DNA of 48,022 bases. Source: Pseudomonadota bacterium (GTDB lineage: Bacteria; Pseudomonadota; Gammaproteobacteria; Acidiferrobacterales; Acidiferrobacteraceae). Positions 1 to 8,556 of this stretch are shown here, one piece after another; positions within the stretch are counted from its first letter, which is position 1, and every line of letters begins with the position of its first letter. The stretch lies in contig JAJYDT010000013.1 of assembly GCA_021777335.1 (NCBI GenBank), positions 1-48,022 on the forward strand, in the 5' to 3' direction. The translations under genes were made by a program, and so were the position numbers. The notes below the pieces were generated by a model, which worked only from the letters and a program-made list of their open reading frames with translations, was not told the origin of the DNA and ran no database searches.

Positions 1-1
1 T

Positions 2-361
2 TGCGACGTATGGTGCCAGGATTTTTCAGAAACCGACCTTCCCCCGAGACACTTCGACGGGGTGTTTGCCAACGCCTCGCTGTTTCACGTGCCCACCACA
101 ACACTGCCGCAGGTCCTGCGCGCGTTGCACGTGACGCTGAAGCCGGAGGGCGTGCTCTTCAGCTCAAACCCGCATGGAGCCAATGAAGAGGGCTGGCACG
201 GTGAACGTTATGGCGCCTACCATGATCTTGAGACGTGGCGGCGCTTTCTGTCGGCCGCCGGCTTTGAGGAAATTACGCACTACTACCGCCCCGCCGGACG
301 TCCCCGGGACCAGCAACCGTGGCTTGCAAGCCTGTGGCGCAGGATCGATGAGACCTGGTAA
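2..361 (+). CDS. Class I SAM-dependent methyltransferase, C-terminal part (5' end outside window)
   Basis: The reading frame is open from base 2 and ends at TAA 359-361, so only the last ~119 residues are present. The segment HFDGVFANASLFHVP followed by a leucine-rich helix and LKPEGVLFSSNP is the motif region after the SAM-binding core in class I methyltransferases (post-II/III motifs). YHDLETW and AAGFEEITHYYRP match the C-terminal part of the same family. The SAM-binding glycine loop must lie upstream of the window, and the substrate cannot be told. Its last ~70 bases are repeated at 1819-1889, where a Trp codon has become TAG, so a toxin-antitoxin island now follows the gene. The internal GTG at 62 is probably not the start because coding similarity continues upstream of it. 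Confidence 0.8.
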   Translation, partial: CDVWCQDFSETDLPPRHFDGVFANASLFHVPTTTLPQVLRALHVTLKPEGVLFSSNPHGANEEGWHGERYGAYHDLETWRRFLSAAGFEEITHYYRPAGRPRDQQPWLASLWRRIDETW

Positions 362-371
362 CAGGGCCAGG
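301..371 (+). repeat. Direct repeat, copy 1 (3' end of methyltransferase gene)
   Basis: This 71-bp copy runs from TCCCCGGGACCAGCAACCG through the TAA stop to AACAGGGCCAGG. It matches 1819-1889 at 68 of 71 positions. It is the functional copy: the codons read through to the natural stop. The two copies bracket the toxin-antitoxin island 372-1818. Confidence 0.9.
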
Positions 372-511
372 CGCGGTCCTGACCCTGATATGACGGGTGT
401 CCTGTCACGCACCGGCACATCGGCCAGCGTCGACAAGCGCCAGCGCCCGTTCAGGGGGACGTAGCGGCGAGACCCAGCTGCCCTATAGGGGTTCACCACC
501 CCCTGGTGGCG

Positions 512-836
512 TTACTCTCTCAGTTCCAGGAGCGTTTCCCCCTGATGCAAAGTGCTCAGGATCTGTAGCCACCAGAGGGCAAAACGGTCGAGTAGCGCTT
601 GGCGTCGATAGTTCTCCAGGCGCAGCCACAACACCGTTGGTCCATTCCCATGGATCACGTGGAGGATGGCAGAGTCCTCATCCTTGGTCACAATCACCGC
701 ACCGGTTTGACGGGCGCTGTCCCAGACTTCCCGGTCGCTGGCACGGGCCATACCCAAATCAGCGACATGCTCCGCCGCCTTACCCTGCGCTGTGATCCAG
801 TGCGGGCGGAAGCTGGGCTTCCACCAAGAAGCGCAA
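512..836 (-). pseudogene. DUF5615 (PIN-like) toxin, frameshifted remnant
   Basis: Reading leftwards from TTG 836, the first codons give LRFLVEAQLPPAL, the usual N-terminus of DUF5615 PIN-like toxins. The frame then breaks near 795-801, where about 8 bp seem to be missing between short CTGG repeats. The rest continues in another frame: WITAQGKAAEHVADLGM, then VIVTKDEDSAILH with its conserved acidic residues, and PTVLWLRL, ending in ELRE at 512-514. The TTG overlaps the antitoxin stop region (TGATTG), the normal coupled layout of DUF433-DUF5615 pairs. With the break after ~14 residues no full toxin can be made. The family is associated with RNase-type toxins, but that activity is not shown here. 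Confidence 0.75.
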
Positions 837-1056
837 TCAGGCCGCGAAGAGGATGGCGTGATCGACCTGGTGAACGGCGTATTACGGGTGGCGAAAATAT
901 CCTCGCGATCGAGGTAAGGACAATCCTTCAGGATCTCCTCAGCGGTTGCGCCGGCCACCGGGAGTTCCAGAACACCTGTACTCGGATGCGCAGGCCGCGA
1001 ATGCAGGGGCGCCCGCCACATTGCTGGGGATTGACGGTAATGCGTTCCAGATTCAT
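837..1056 (-). pseudogene. DUF433 antitoxin, twice frameshifted
   Basis: From ATG 1056 the protein begins MNLERITVNPQQCGGRPCIRG, the hallmark start of DUF433 antitoxins. The frame is lost near 975-981 and resumes one base over as VLELPVAGATAEEILKDCPYL, the family's helix-turn-helix-like core. A second shift near 878-890 is needed to recover YAVHQVDHAILFAA and the TGA at 837-839. An intact relative would be about 75 residues. The ATG still has a good ribosome site (AAGGGG, 7 nt away) and an upstream TATAAT, so the control region has outlasted the coding sequence. Together with the broken toxin next to it, this is a dead toxin-antitoxin unit unless the shifts are sequencing errors. Confidence 0.75.
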
Positions 1057-1063
1057 GTCGTGG

Positions 1064-1088
1064 CCCCTTAATTCCTATCGCCATTATA
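1064..1088 (-). promoter_or_regulatory. -10 box and ribosome site of the decayed DUF433 unit
   Basis: On the minus strand a perfect TATAAT (1083-1088) lies upstream of AAGGGG (1064-1069), which sits 7 nt before the ATG at 1056. No good -35 hexamer is seen 16-18 bp upstream, so the promoter may depend on an activator or be weak. Confidence 0.45.
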
Positions 1089-1128
1089 ACCGGGAAAAAA
1101 AGCGATTTAGGGAAGTTCAGGTCATTTG

Positions 1129-1464
1129 TTATCTGCCGATGAGAGCCGAGGCCTTTGCCCGTACTTCGGCCAATTCGTCGGGCGATATCCTCCCTTTGCG
1201 ACTGGCCCTGCGCACAGCCCAATCGAGACTTTTGATCTGATCAGACAGTACGGCACCGGGGCGCCTGCCGGCAATCAAGACCTCAAACGGGTAGCCTTTG
1301 ATCCGCGTGGTCATCGGGCAACACAACATAAGGCCCGTCTTGCCGTTGTAAGACGAAGGACTGACCACTACCGCCGGGCGATGCCCGGCCTGCTCGTGTC
1401 CAACCTGGGCGTCGAAATGTAACCAAACAATATCACCAGCCTCGGGCACATAGCCACGGACCAT
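1129..1464 (-). CDS. mazF: MazF/PemK-family endoribonuclease toxin
   Basis: This 111-residue protein has the MazF/PemK fold signature. GYVPEAGDIVWLHFD opens the first strands, HEQAGHRPAVVVSP carries the conserved G-H-RP and the Ser/Pro stretch of the active site, and LMLCCPMTT is the Thr-ending strand that helps bind RNA. MazF enzymes cut mRNA at short single-strand sequences and slow growth; the cut site here is unknown. The ATG overlaps the mazE stop by one base (TAATG), so the two are translationally coupled. Length and all key segments are intact, unlike the neighbouring DUF433/DUF5615 pair. Confidence 0.93.
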   Translation of the reverse strand: MVRGYVPEAGDIVWLHFDAQVGHEQAGHRPAVVVSPSSYNGKTGLMLCCPMTTRIKGYPFEVLIAGRRPGAVLSDQIKSLDWAVRRASRKGRISPDELAEVRAKASALIGR

Positions 1465-1706
1465 TACAAAAGTTCCTTACCCGCCGACGCACCAAAATCA
1501 ACTTCGGCATGCCGGTTTTCCGGCGTTATTCCGGCAAGCAGTTGGGCAAGGTCGGAGACATCCGTACGAATTGGTTCGATGATGATGCGACCACGCTCCT
1601 CGCGAACATCGACCGGATCATCCAACCTCAACCGGGCAGCCTCCATGATCCCGGTCGGGATGCGAACGGATGCGCTATTGCCCCACTTCTTTACCACAGC
1701 GCGCAT
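1464..1706 (-). CDS. mazE: MazE-family antitoxin (AbrB-type)
   Basis: This 80-residue protein starts MRAVVKKWGNSASVRIP, the swapped-hairpin AbrB/MazE DNA-binding motif, followed by RLRLDDPVDVREERGRIIIEPI. The acidic C-terminal tail (residues ~50-80) is the part that normally threads into the MazF active site. MazE neutralises MazF and, with it, represses the operon. The start is fixed by GAAGG (1712-1716) 5 nt before the ATG. A strong promoter and a palindrome lie upstream at 1737-1774. It is intact and directly coupled to mazF. Confidence 0.93.
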   Translation of the reverse strand: MRAVVKKWGNSASVRIPTGIMEAARLRLDDPVDVREERGRIIIEPIRTDVSDLAQLLAGITPENRHAEVDFGASAGKELL

Positions 1707-1736
1707 AGCAACCTTCGTTATTGAGCTAATGTCGAT

Positions 1737-1774
1737 ACCTTATCCCAAAAAACCTATTGTGTCAACAATGTTGA
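1737..1774 (-). promoter_or_regulatory. mazEF promoter with overlapping operator-like palindrome
   Basis: On the minus strand a perfect -35 TTGACA (1760-1765) is followed after 17 bp by TAAGGT (1737-1742) as -10. A perfect 6-1-6 palindrome, TCAACA-A-TGTTGA (1762-1774), overlaps the -35 box. This is where a MazE or MazEF complex would be expected to bind to repress its own operon; the binding itself is inferred. Confidence 0.65.
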
Positions 1775-1818
1775 TACATCATGAGACGCATGAACACGGC
1801 AGCGCTCGGGAATAGACA

Positions 1819-1889
1819 TCCCCGGGACCAGCAACCGTGGCTTGCAAGCCTGTAGCGCAGGATCGATGAAACATGGTAACAGGGCCAGG
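1819..1889 (+). repeat. Direct repeat, copy 2 (degenerate methyltransferase 3' end)
   Basis: This second copy of 301-371 differs at three positions. One changes TGG to TAG in the frame of the original gene, and the others turn GAG ACC into GAA ACA. It has no gene body upstream, so it is a stranded gene tail at the far side of the toxin-antitoxin island. Confidence 0.9.
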
Positions 1890-2128
1890 GAGTGGTAACT
1901 CCTTATTTCCCAACTGTTTATTACTAATTGCCTGATAGTATGTTACTAATCTCCGGTCACACAGGGACGCACAACAGGGTACCTCGTGCTCACGCAAATA
2001 AACAGCGTGGGGCATTGGTGTTTTCTTGTCTGGGTGCAGCGCGCGAAACCACGGGCACCGGCACAATCAGGAACGACAGCGGGCAAGGCCCCCCACCAAC
2101 GGAATGGCATCAGTCGTGCGCCCAACGG
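1890..2128. other. Non-coding stretch between island and pyrF
   Basis: With 1707-1889 this makes a gene-free stretch of about 420 bp. The part 1890-1960 is AT-richer than its surroundings. No convincing gene, tRNA or terminator was seen; reading frames here lack coding character or recognisable motifs. No T-run terminator follows pyrF. Confidence 0.5.
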
Positions 2129-2842
2129 CTAATGACTCTGAATCTCGTGCGCGAGCGCCACAAGCGCGGCTGCGGGATCGACTGCGCGCGTGATGGGACG
2201 GCCGATGACGAGATGACTCGCTCCCCGCTTCAGGGCCTCAAGGGGCGTGGCGGTGCGCCGCTGATCGTCCGGGGGGTCGGACGCACCACGGATCCCTGGC
2301 GTCACCAGCAGAAAGGCGGGGCCATGCGCAAGCCTGAGGAGTGCCGCTTCACGCGGTGAACAGACGACACCATCAAGGTCGCAGTCGGCGGCAAGCTGCG
2401 CGAGCCGCTCGACCGCGCGACTCGCGCGTCCCGTAATGCCCACCTCAGAAAGATCCAGGTCACCGTGGCTTGTCAGCACCGTAACAGCCACCAGGCGAGG
2501 ACGCGGGGTTTGCGTGCCGACCGCCTCGTGCGCTGCTTCGAGCATGCGCCGCCCGCCCAAGGCGTGGACGTTGATCATCCAGACCCCGAGCGCCGCGGCC
2601 GAACGGACGGCGCGTGCCACGGTATTCGGGATGTCGTGAAACTTGAGGTCGAGAAACACCTCGAATCCGAGCCCCTGGACCTGCTCGACCAGAGCGGGGC
2701 CCGCCGCAGAAAACAACTCAAGCCCGATCTTGACGCGGCAGAGCCGCGCGTCGAGGCGCCCGGCGAGCGCGAGCGCATCGGCGGCCGTTGGCAGGTCAAG
2801 CGCAACAATGAGGCGCGGGCCGGGGACGAGGGGTTTAGTCAA
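2129..2842 (-). CDS. pyrF: Orotidine 5'-phosphate decarboxylase
   Basis: This 237-residue enzyme makes UMP from OMP, the last step of de novo pyrimidine synthesis. The active-site stretch [10 protein letters not shown] (residues 65-74) holds the Asp-Lys-x-x-Asp charge network (D65, K67, D70), and K38 lies in [13 protein letters not shown] and the final VIGRPITRA form the phosphate-binding loops. The length is normal. It overlaps the upstream lapB by 8 nt, so it is the last gene of the lapA-lapB-pyrF run, the usual order in Gammaproteobacteria. Confidence 0.97.
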   Translation of the reverse strand: MTKPLVPGPRLIVALDLPTAADALALAGRLDARLCRVKIGLELFSAAGPALVEQVQGLGFEVFLDLKFHDIPNTVARAVRSAAALGVWMINVHALGGRRMLEAAHEAVGTQTPRPRLVAVTVLTSHGDLDLSEVGITGRASRAVERLAQLAADCDLDGVVCSPREAALLRLAHGPAFLLVTPGIRGASDPPDDQRRTATPLEALKRGASHLVIGRPITRAVDPAAALVALAHEIQSH

Positions 2843-4007
2843 GATTGCCGCTCGTGGGCTTTACCGTGTTCCAGCGCTGGCAACCAGGACAATGCCAGTA
2901 GAGCGACTTGGCCGTGAAACCGCATTCGCAGCAGGTGTAACCCTTGTGCCGTTCCGCGAGCCGCGCGACGAGGCTGTGGAGAATCTTGAGGTCCTGCTTG
3001 CGCATATCGTCCTCCGCATGCGTCAGATTGAGCTGGATCAACCGCAGCAATCCCGCAACCGATGGCCGCCGGTGCTGCCACGACAGCAGGAATTCCTCCG
3101 CCACCTTGGGCCCATCGCGCCGTTCCATGATGCCTGCGAGTTCCATCATCGATGCGGGATCACCATGACGCTGTACCACGCCCTCGAAATAGGCATACAT
3201 CCCCTCCTCATCGCCGAGCACGCGATAGCTTTCCGCGGTGCACGCGGCTACTTCCCCGAGATAGTGCGGATCCTGCTCCTCTATGCGCCGCCACGCGCGC
3301 GTCGCCTCCCGGTGACGCCCCTCCGCCGCCTCGATGTTCCCAAGGAGAATACTCGCGCGTACACATTTACGATCCGCGGCAAACGCCTTTTTGACGAAAT
3401 CTCGTGCGCCGCTGAAGTTTTTGGCGCGGAACAGGTCTTCTGCAAGCTCGCAGTAATACTGCGCAATCACGTCATCGTAGCTCTTGCTCGACGCCCGTTC
3501 GAGTTTGCGGGAGGTAACGATTGCGTTCTCCCACTCGCGTTCCTGCTGGTAGATATTCGCGAGGAACCGCAGCGCCTGTTCATTGTGGACCCGCACCTCG
3601 GCAAGCTCCAGAAACAGGTTCTCGGCACGGTCGAAAAGCCCCGCCTTCATGTAGTCCTGCCCGAGCTCAAGCAGTGCATGGCAGCGCTGCTGCTTGTCGA
3701 GACTCGGACGCGCAATCAGATTCTGATGGATACGGATGGCGCGTTCGACCTCCCCCCGGCGCCGGAACAGGTTCCCCAGGGCAAGATGGGTCTCTACGGT
3801 CTCGGAGTTGACCTCCAGGACCTGGATAAAGACCTCGATGGCCTTGTCCGGCTGTTCATTCAGAAGGAAATTGAGGCCCTTAAAATACGCGGACGGCAGG
3901 TCGAAGTCAGCTTCACTCGCGCGTGCGTCGCGTTTCGCGGCGTACCATCCGGACGCTGCCGCCAGCGGCAGGAGCAGCCAGACGAGATCGTAGGCCTCAA
4001 AGAACAT
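2835..4007 (-). CDS. lapB: LPS assembly regulator LapB (YciM)
   Basis: This 390-residue protein has one N-terminal membrane anchor (residues ~7-24), a run of TPR helices (~35-340) and a C-terminal rubredoxin-like zinc site with two CxxC pairs (C359/C362 and C373/C376). In E. coli, LapB directs FtsH to degrade LpxC and so limits lipid A synthesis; that role is carried over from the family. It overlaps lapA by 11 nt and pyrF by 8 nt, so the three are surely co-translated. All key parts are present. Confidence 0.95.
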   Translation of the reverse strand: MFFEAYDLVWLLLPLAAASGWYAAKRDARASEADFDLPSAYFKGLNFLLNEQPDKAIEVFIQVLEVNSETVETHLALGNLFRRRGEVERAIRIHQNLIARPSLDKQQRCHALLELGQDYMKAGLFDRAENLFLELAEVRVHNEQALRFLANIYQQEREWENAIVTSRKLERASSKSYDDVIAQYYCELAEDLFRAKNFSGARDFVKKAFAADRKCVRASILLGNIEAAEGRHREATRAWRRIEEQDPHYLGEVAACTAESYRVLGDEEGMYAYFEGVVQRHGDPASMMELAGIMERRDGPKVAEEFLLSWQHRRPSVAGLLRLIQLNLTHAEDDMRKQDLKILHSLVARLAERHKGYTCCECGFTAKSLYWHCPGCQRWNTVKPTSGNLD

Positions 4008-4293
4008 CTTTGATCGGCAGCGACCTCAGATTGATCACCTCCTGTTCGATCTGCCGGATCTCTTTGCGTGCCTGGGACAGCTGACGCTGCAACCGCACGA
4101 CCATCCCGAGACTGGCGATGAAACCGAGCAGCACTCCGAGTGACAGCGCCGCGAGCAGCATCAGTGAGAGCGGGCTCACCCAGTGGACGCCGAGATAGTA
4201 GTTGAGCTGGACAGTGCGCGCGTTCTTGTATGCGAAACTCAGGCCCAGAAACAGCACGATGATGGCGAGAAACAGGTAGAAAAACCGCTTCAT
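3997..4293 (-). CDS. lapA: LPS assembly protein LapA (YciS)
   Basis: This 98-residue inner-membrane protein has two membrane segments (residues ~3-21 and ~42-65) and a short coiled tail rich in Gln/Glu/Arg (~68-90), the LapA (DUF1049) layout. The start MKRFFYLF is chosen because AGGAG lies 6 nt upstream; a longer frame begins at 4371 but lacks a ribosome site and family similarity. It works with LapB in lipopolysaccharide assembly. Its end overlaps lapB by 11 nt. Confidence 0.9.
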   Translation of the reverse strand: MKRFFYLFLAIIVLFLGLSFAYKNARTVQLNYYLGVHWVSPLSLMLLAALSLGVLLGFIASLGMVVRLQRQLSQARKEIRQIEQEVINLRSLPIKDVL

Positions 4294-4409
4294 GCAGTCT
4301 CCTTCCGGCATCCGGGAGATGGCGACGGTGCCGCGATGGGCCAGAGACAGCGGCCGGAATGGAGCTGTCAAAACGGACCCATGACCAGCCGACGTCCGCT
4401 CCGTACGGC

Positions 4410-4688
4410 CTAGACGTCGACCCGCTCGCGCAGCTCCTTGCCGGGCTTGAAATGGGGAACACGTTTATAGGGAACGTGCACTGAGTCCCCGGTCTTGGGA
4501 TTTCGGCCGACGCGCGCCGGGCGCTCATGCAGCGAGAAGCTGCCGAACCCGCGCACCTCGATCCGCTGCCCGGAGGCCAGCGCCATGCACATCTGCTCCA
4601 GAAGCTCCTTCACCGCAAGCTCGACATCCTTCAGGTCGAGCTGAGGTTGCTTCGCTGCGAGCGCCTCGATCAGTTCTGACTTCGTCAT
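4410..4688 (-). CDS. ihfB: Integration host factor beta subunit
   Basis: This 92-residue HU/IHF-family protein starts [14 protein letters not shown]. It has [21 protein letters not shown], which holds the beta-ribbon arm and the Pro that intercalates into DNA. With the alpha subunit (not in this window) it forms the DNA-bending IHF heterodimer. It follows rpsA after 56 bp, the standard rpsA-ihfB order, which supports beta rather than alpha or HU. Confidence 0.96.
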   Translation of the reverse strand: MTKSELIEALAAKQPQLDLKDVELAVKELLEQMCMALASGQRIEVRGFGSFSLHERPARVGRNPKTGDSVHVPYKRVPHFKPGKELRERVDV

Positions 4689-4744
4689 CTCAACACCTTA
4701 ACAAAGTGGCCACACAGGCTTTGTGTCGTGTTGGGGGCGTTCGC

Positions 4745-6421
4745 TCAATGGTCCTTCGGACCTAATTTTTCTTTCAGCTTGTCGCCGAGAGAAGAGGTTG
4801 CCACCGTCGATTTCCGCGTGTACTGCTGCACTGCCTCGTTTTCCTTCTCAAGATCCTTCGCCTTTACCGAAAGCGTGACCTTGCGGGTCTTGCGATCGAT
4901 AGTAACGATCTTCGCCTCAACCTGATCACCTTCCTTCAGCACGCTACGCGCGTCTTCCACACGCTCGCGCCCGAGTTCCGATGCGCGCAGGTAGCCTTCC
5001 ACCTCGTCGGTCAGTTTTACTGTCGCGCCCTTGGCATCGACGCTCACGACCACACCGCTCACGACCGCCCCCTTGCCATTCTCGGCCACGTAATTCGTGA
5101 ACGGGTCCCCTTCCATCTGCTTGATGCCGAGCGAGATCCGCTCGCGTTCGGGATCGACCGACAATACCACCGCCTCAATCTCATCGCCCTTCTTGAAGTC
5201 CCGCACCATCTCTTCGCCCGGCCGTGCCCATGACAGGTCAGTCAGGTGAATCAGGCCGTCTATGCCGCCCTCAAGGCCGACAAAGATACCGAAGTCCGTG
5301 ATCGATTTGATCTGGCCGCGCACCTTGTCGTTCTTGTTGTGCGTTGCCGCGAATTCTTCCCAGGGATTAGTCTGGCACTGCTTGATGCCAAGCGAGATCC
5401 GCCGGCGTTCCTCGTCGATGTCGAGGATCATCGCCTCGACCTCGTCGCCGAGCTGCACCACCTTGGTCGGGTGGACATTCTTGTTGGTCCAGTCCATTTC
5501 CGAGACATGCACCAGCCCCTCGACACCTTCCTCGATCTCCACGAACGCGCCGTAGTCGGTAATGTTCGTGACCTTGCCGAAGATGCGTGCGCCTTCCGGA
5601 TACCGGCGGGCAATGTCCACCCACGGGTCTTCGCCCAGCTGCTTGAGTCCGAGCGACACCCGGTTACGCTCACGGTCGAACCGCAATACCTTGGCCTCGA
5701 CCTCGTCACCGATGTTCAGCATCTCCGAGGGATGCTTGACCCGCTTCCAGGCAAGGTCCGTGATATGCAGCAGCCCATCGATGCCGCCCAGGTCCACGAA
5801 CGCGCCGTAATCTGTGAGATTCTTGACCACACCCTTGACGATCTGGCCTTCTTCGAGATTCGCAAGCAGCGTATCGCGCTCGGCCGACATCTCGGTTTCC
5901 ACCACCGCGCGGCGGGAGACGACGACATTGTTGCGCTTGCGGTCAAGCTTGATGACCTTGAATTCGAGTTCCTTGCCTTCGAGATAGCTCGGGTCACGCA
6001 CCGGTCGTACATCGACCAGGGAGCCTGGGAGAAATGCCCGGATCGTATCGATGGCGATGGTAAAGCCGCCCTTGACCTTGCCGGTCATGATCCCCGTCAC
6101 CGTCGCCTGCTCCTCGTAGGCCTTCTCGAGCACGTCCCACGATTTGGCGCGGCACGCCTTTTCACGCGAGAGGCGTGTCTGGCCCGAGCCGTCCTCGAAG
6201 TACTCGATGACTACTTCGACCCGGTCGCCTACCTTGACCAGGAGTTCGCCCCCGTTGACGCGGAACTGTTCCGCCGGGATGACACCTTCGGACTTGAGGC
6301 CCGCGTTCACGATCACGACCTCGTCGTCCACGTGCACGACCTCGCCTGTGATCAGACTGCCGCTCTGCATCTGGACCGCGATCAGGCTCTCTTCGAACAA
6401 CTGTGCAAAACTTTCGCTCAT
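4745..6421 (-). CDS. rpsA: 30S ribosomal protein S1
   Basis: This 558-residue protein carries six S1 RNA-binding repeats, recognisable by repeated G[14 protein letters not shown]/L...GLVH(I/V)S signatures. E. coli S1 is 557 residues, so it is full length. S1 binds mRNA leaders on the 30S subunit and is needed for most initiation. A 108-bp leader separates it from cmk; S1 is known to repress its own mRNA through such leaders, but no specific structure was resolved here. A TAAAAT overlapping the cmk stop could be a -10 box. Confidence 0.98.
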   Translation of the reverse strand: MSESFAQLFEESLIAVQMQSGSLITGEVVHVDDEVVIVNAGLKSEGVIPAEQFRVNGGELLVKVGDRVEVVIEYFEDGSGQTRLSREKACRAKSWDVLEKAYEEQATVTGIMTGKVKGGFTIAIDTIRAFLPGSLVDVRPVRDPSYLEGKELEFKVIKLDRKRNNVVVSRRAVVETEMSAERDTLLANLEEGQIVKGVVKNLTDYGAFVDLGGIDGLLHITDLAWKRVKHPSEMLNIGDEVEAKVLRFDRERNRVSLGLKQLGEDPWVDIARRYPEGARIFGKVTNITDYGAFVEIEEGVEGLVHVSEMDWTNKNVHPTKVVQLGDEVEAMILDIDEERRRISLGIKQCQTNPWEEFAATHNKNDKVRGQIKSITDFGIFVGLEGGIDGLIHLTDLSWARPGEEMVRDFKKGDEIEAVVLSVDPERERISLGIKQMEGDPFTNYVAENGKGAVVSGVVVSVDAKGATVKLTDEVEGYLRASELGRERVEDARSVLKEGDQVEAKIVTIDRKTRKVTLSVKAKDLEKENEAVQQYTRKSTVATSSLGDKLKEKLGPKDH

Positions 6422-6529
6422 TAACCCGATAACCTGCTGTCGCCGAATACGCCTTCGGCTGGATAGGTCCCGACTGGCGCACCATGACGGCCGCCTTCGA
6501 GACGTTGATGTTTTAAGACCGCGCTCGGC

Positions 6530-7204
6530 TCATTTTAGCCTATTCCGGAGGCGTTCTAGAATAAGGCCTACGACCCCATCGATGTCGATCGTCGAACTGT
6601 CCAGGGCGAACGCCCCAGGTGCCGGCCGAAGCGGCGATGCCGCACGTTCCATGTCGCGGACATCACGCGCGCGAATCTCGCCTAAAAGCCGCGGAAGGGT
6701 AACACTGAAGCCCTTTTCCTTCAACTGCTTATACCTCCGCTCGGCGCGCACCTCGGCGCTTGCCGTCAGAAACACCTTAAGCACCGCGTCGGGGAACACC
6801 GTGGTCCCCATGTCGCGGCCATCGGCAACGAGCCCGGGGGGGCGCCGCTGGGCCCGCTGTTTCGCCAGCAACGCGGTGCGCACCCCCGGGTGGGCGGCCA
6901 CCTCGGAGGCGGCCCCGCTGCAGGCCTCGCTGCGGATGTCGTCCGAGATGTCGCGGCCTCCGAGGAGGAGCCTCGGGGCAGCACCCGGGACGGGTACAAA
7001 GGAGAGATCCAATGTCACCGCGAGTCCGGACACTACCCTGGCATCGGCCGGGTCGGTGCCCTCCTCAAGCACACGCAAGGCGAGCGCCCGGTAGAACGCG
7101 CCGCTGTCGAGATAATGCCAGCCAAGCCTTGTGGCGAGCTCCTGGCCAACCGCGCCCTTCCCCGAACCACTCGGGCCATCGATTGCAAGGACCGGGGCAT
7201 TCAT
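6530..7204 (-). CDS. cmk: Cytidylate kinase
   Basis: This 224-residue enzyme phosphorylates CMP and dCMP with ATP. The P-loop GPSGSGKG is at residues 10-17. LDSGAFYRALAL is the CMP-binding segment, DGRDMGTTVFPDA matches the conserved DGRD-GT motif, and RAERRYKQL is the lid. The start at 7204 is used because it makes an ATGA overlap with the aroA stop; a longer frame to 7285 runs into aroA. The aroA-cmk-rpsA order is common in Gammaproteobacteria. Confidence 0.97.
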   Translation of the reverse strand: MNAPVLAIDGPSGSGKGAVGQELATRLGWHYLDSGAFYRALALRVLEEGTDPADARVVSGLAVTLDLSFVPVPGAAPRLLLGGRDISDDIRSEACSGAASEVAAHPGVRTALLAKQRAQRRPPGLVADGRDMGTTVFPDAVLKVFLTASAEVRAERRYKQLKEKGFSVTLPRLLGEIRARDVRDMERAASPLRPAPGAFALDSSTIDIDGVVGLILERLRNRLK

Positions 7205-8508
7205 GAAGCGCGGACCTGGATCCTGAGTCCGGCCGCGCGCGCAAGATCCGCGAAACCGGGGAACGAGGTATCCACGTTCTTGCAATCCTCGACCACCACT
7301 GGTCCGTCGGCCCTGAGCGCACTCATGGCAAAGGCCATCGCGATCCGATGATCACCGCCACTGTCCACGGTCCCTGCGCGAAACCGGCCTCCTTCGATGA
7401 TGATACCGTCGGAACGCTCCTCGATACGGACACCCAGGCGCGCGAGCGCGCGGGCCGTCACCGTGATCCGGTCGGTCTCTTTCACCCGCAGCTCTGCGGC
7501 CCCGCGCACAACCGTCCTGCCGGTCGCACAGGCGGCGGCGATAAAGAGCGCCGGAAACTCATCGATTGCAAGCGGCACGAGCGATTCCGGCACCTCGATC
7601 CCCTTCAGCCCCCCGCCGCGTACCCGCAGATCCGCCACCGGCTCACCGCCGATCTCGCGACGGTTTTCAAGACGGATGTTGGCCCCCATGAGCGCGAGGA
7701 TATCCAGGACACCCGTTCGCGTAGGGTTCACACCGACCGTGGAAAGCACCAGCTCAGACCCCGGCACAATGGCGGCACCCACCAGAAAAAAGGCCGCTGA
7801 CGAGAGGTCGGCCGGCACCTCGAGCGCGCAGGCCCGCAGACGCCCGCCCCCTGTGAGCGCGATACGACCCTCGTGGGTCACGACCTCGTAGCCGAATCCC
7901 CGGAGCATGCGCTCCGTGTGATCCCGGCTCGGCGCAGGTTCGTGAACCACCGTCTGGCCCGCGGCGTAAAGACCCGCGAACAGGATCGCGCTCTTGATCT
8001 GGGCACTGGGTACGGGCAGGACGTAGTCAACCCCACGCAGGCGCACGCCGCCCTGGATCACAAGCGGGGGCGTGCCGCCCGGGGCGGTGGCGATCCGTGC
8101 ACCCATCTGCGCCAGCGGCTCGGCGATCCGGCGCATGGGTCGCCGCTGCAGCGACTCATCCCCGGTGAGCCCCGAATCGAAGTTCTGGGCCGCGAGGATG
8201 CCTGCCAGCAGACGCATCGCGGTGCCGGAGTTGCCCATATCGAGGATCCTGGCAGGAGCTTTCAGGCCGTCAACCCCGGCACCTGTGATCCAAAGCCGTC
8301 CGTCGCGAGGCCCCTCGATCGCAACCCCGAGGGCGCGGAAGGCGGCAACGGTGGCGCGCACATCCTCGCCCTCAAGCAACCCATCGACTACGGTCTCGCC
8401 GTCGGCGAGCGCGCCCAGCATCACCGCCCGGTGCGAGATGGACTTGTCGCCGGGAACCCGCACGCGCCCGGCAAGTGCGCCACCCGGCGCGATCTCATAG
8501 CGAATCAC
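7201..8508 (-). CDS. aroA: 3-phosphoshikimate 1-carboxyvinyltransferase (EPSP synthase)
   Basis: This 435-residue enzyme joins PEP to shikimate-3-phosphate. VPGDKSISHRA (K22, R27) binds both substrates, GNSGTAMRL forms the PEP loop and LTGDESLQRRPM the second. KETDRI near residue 340 and the final HRIAMAFA complete the set. The motif pattern is closer to the Bacillus/Pseudomonas-like enzymes than to E. coli AroA. It lies between tyrA (48 bp gap) and cmk (4-nt overlap), giving shikimate-pathway and aromatic amino-acid genes in one unit. Confidence 0.97.
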   Translation of the reverse strand: MIRYEIAPGGALAGRVRVPGDKSISHRAVMLGALADGETVVDGLLEGEDVRATVAAFRALGVAIEGPRDGRLWITGAGVDGLKAPARILDMGNSGTAMRLLAGILAAQNFDSGLTGDESLQRRPMRRIAEPLAQMGARIATAPGGTPPLVIQGGVRLRGVDYVLPVPSAQIKSAILFAGLYAAGQTVVHEPAPSRDHTERMLRGFGYEVVTHEGRIALTGGGRLRACALEVPADLSSAAFFLVGAAIVPGSELVLSTVGVNPTRTGVLDILALMGANIRLENRREIGGEPVADLRVRGGGLKGIEVPESLVPLAIDEFPALFIAAACATGRTVVRGAAELRVKETDRITVTARALARLGVRIEERSDGIIIEGGRFRAGTVDSGGDHRIAMAFAMSALRADGPVVVEDCKNVDTSFPGFADLARAAGLRIQVRAS

Positions 8509-8556
8509 TGTATCCCTGGCCTCTGGTGAAATACGAAGTCCGGTACCGGGCGGGCC

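Noticed and set aside
1779-2066. 95-residue open frame on the minus strand
   Set aside because: It spans repeat copy 2 and the AT-rich gap, lacks a ribosome site and matches no family.
2643-4013. 456-residue open frame on the plus strand
   Set aside because: It is antisense to lapB, whose TPR and zinc-site sequence is clearly coding; high GC codons leave the opposite strand open by chance.
5246-6424. 392-residue open frame on the plus strand
   Set aside because: Antisense to rpsA, with no recognisable domain; its composition mirrors the S1 repeats.
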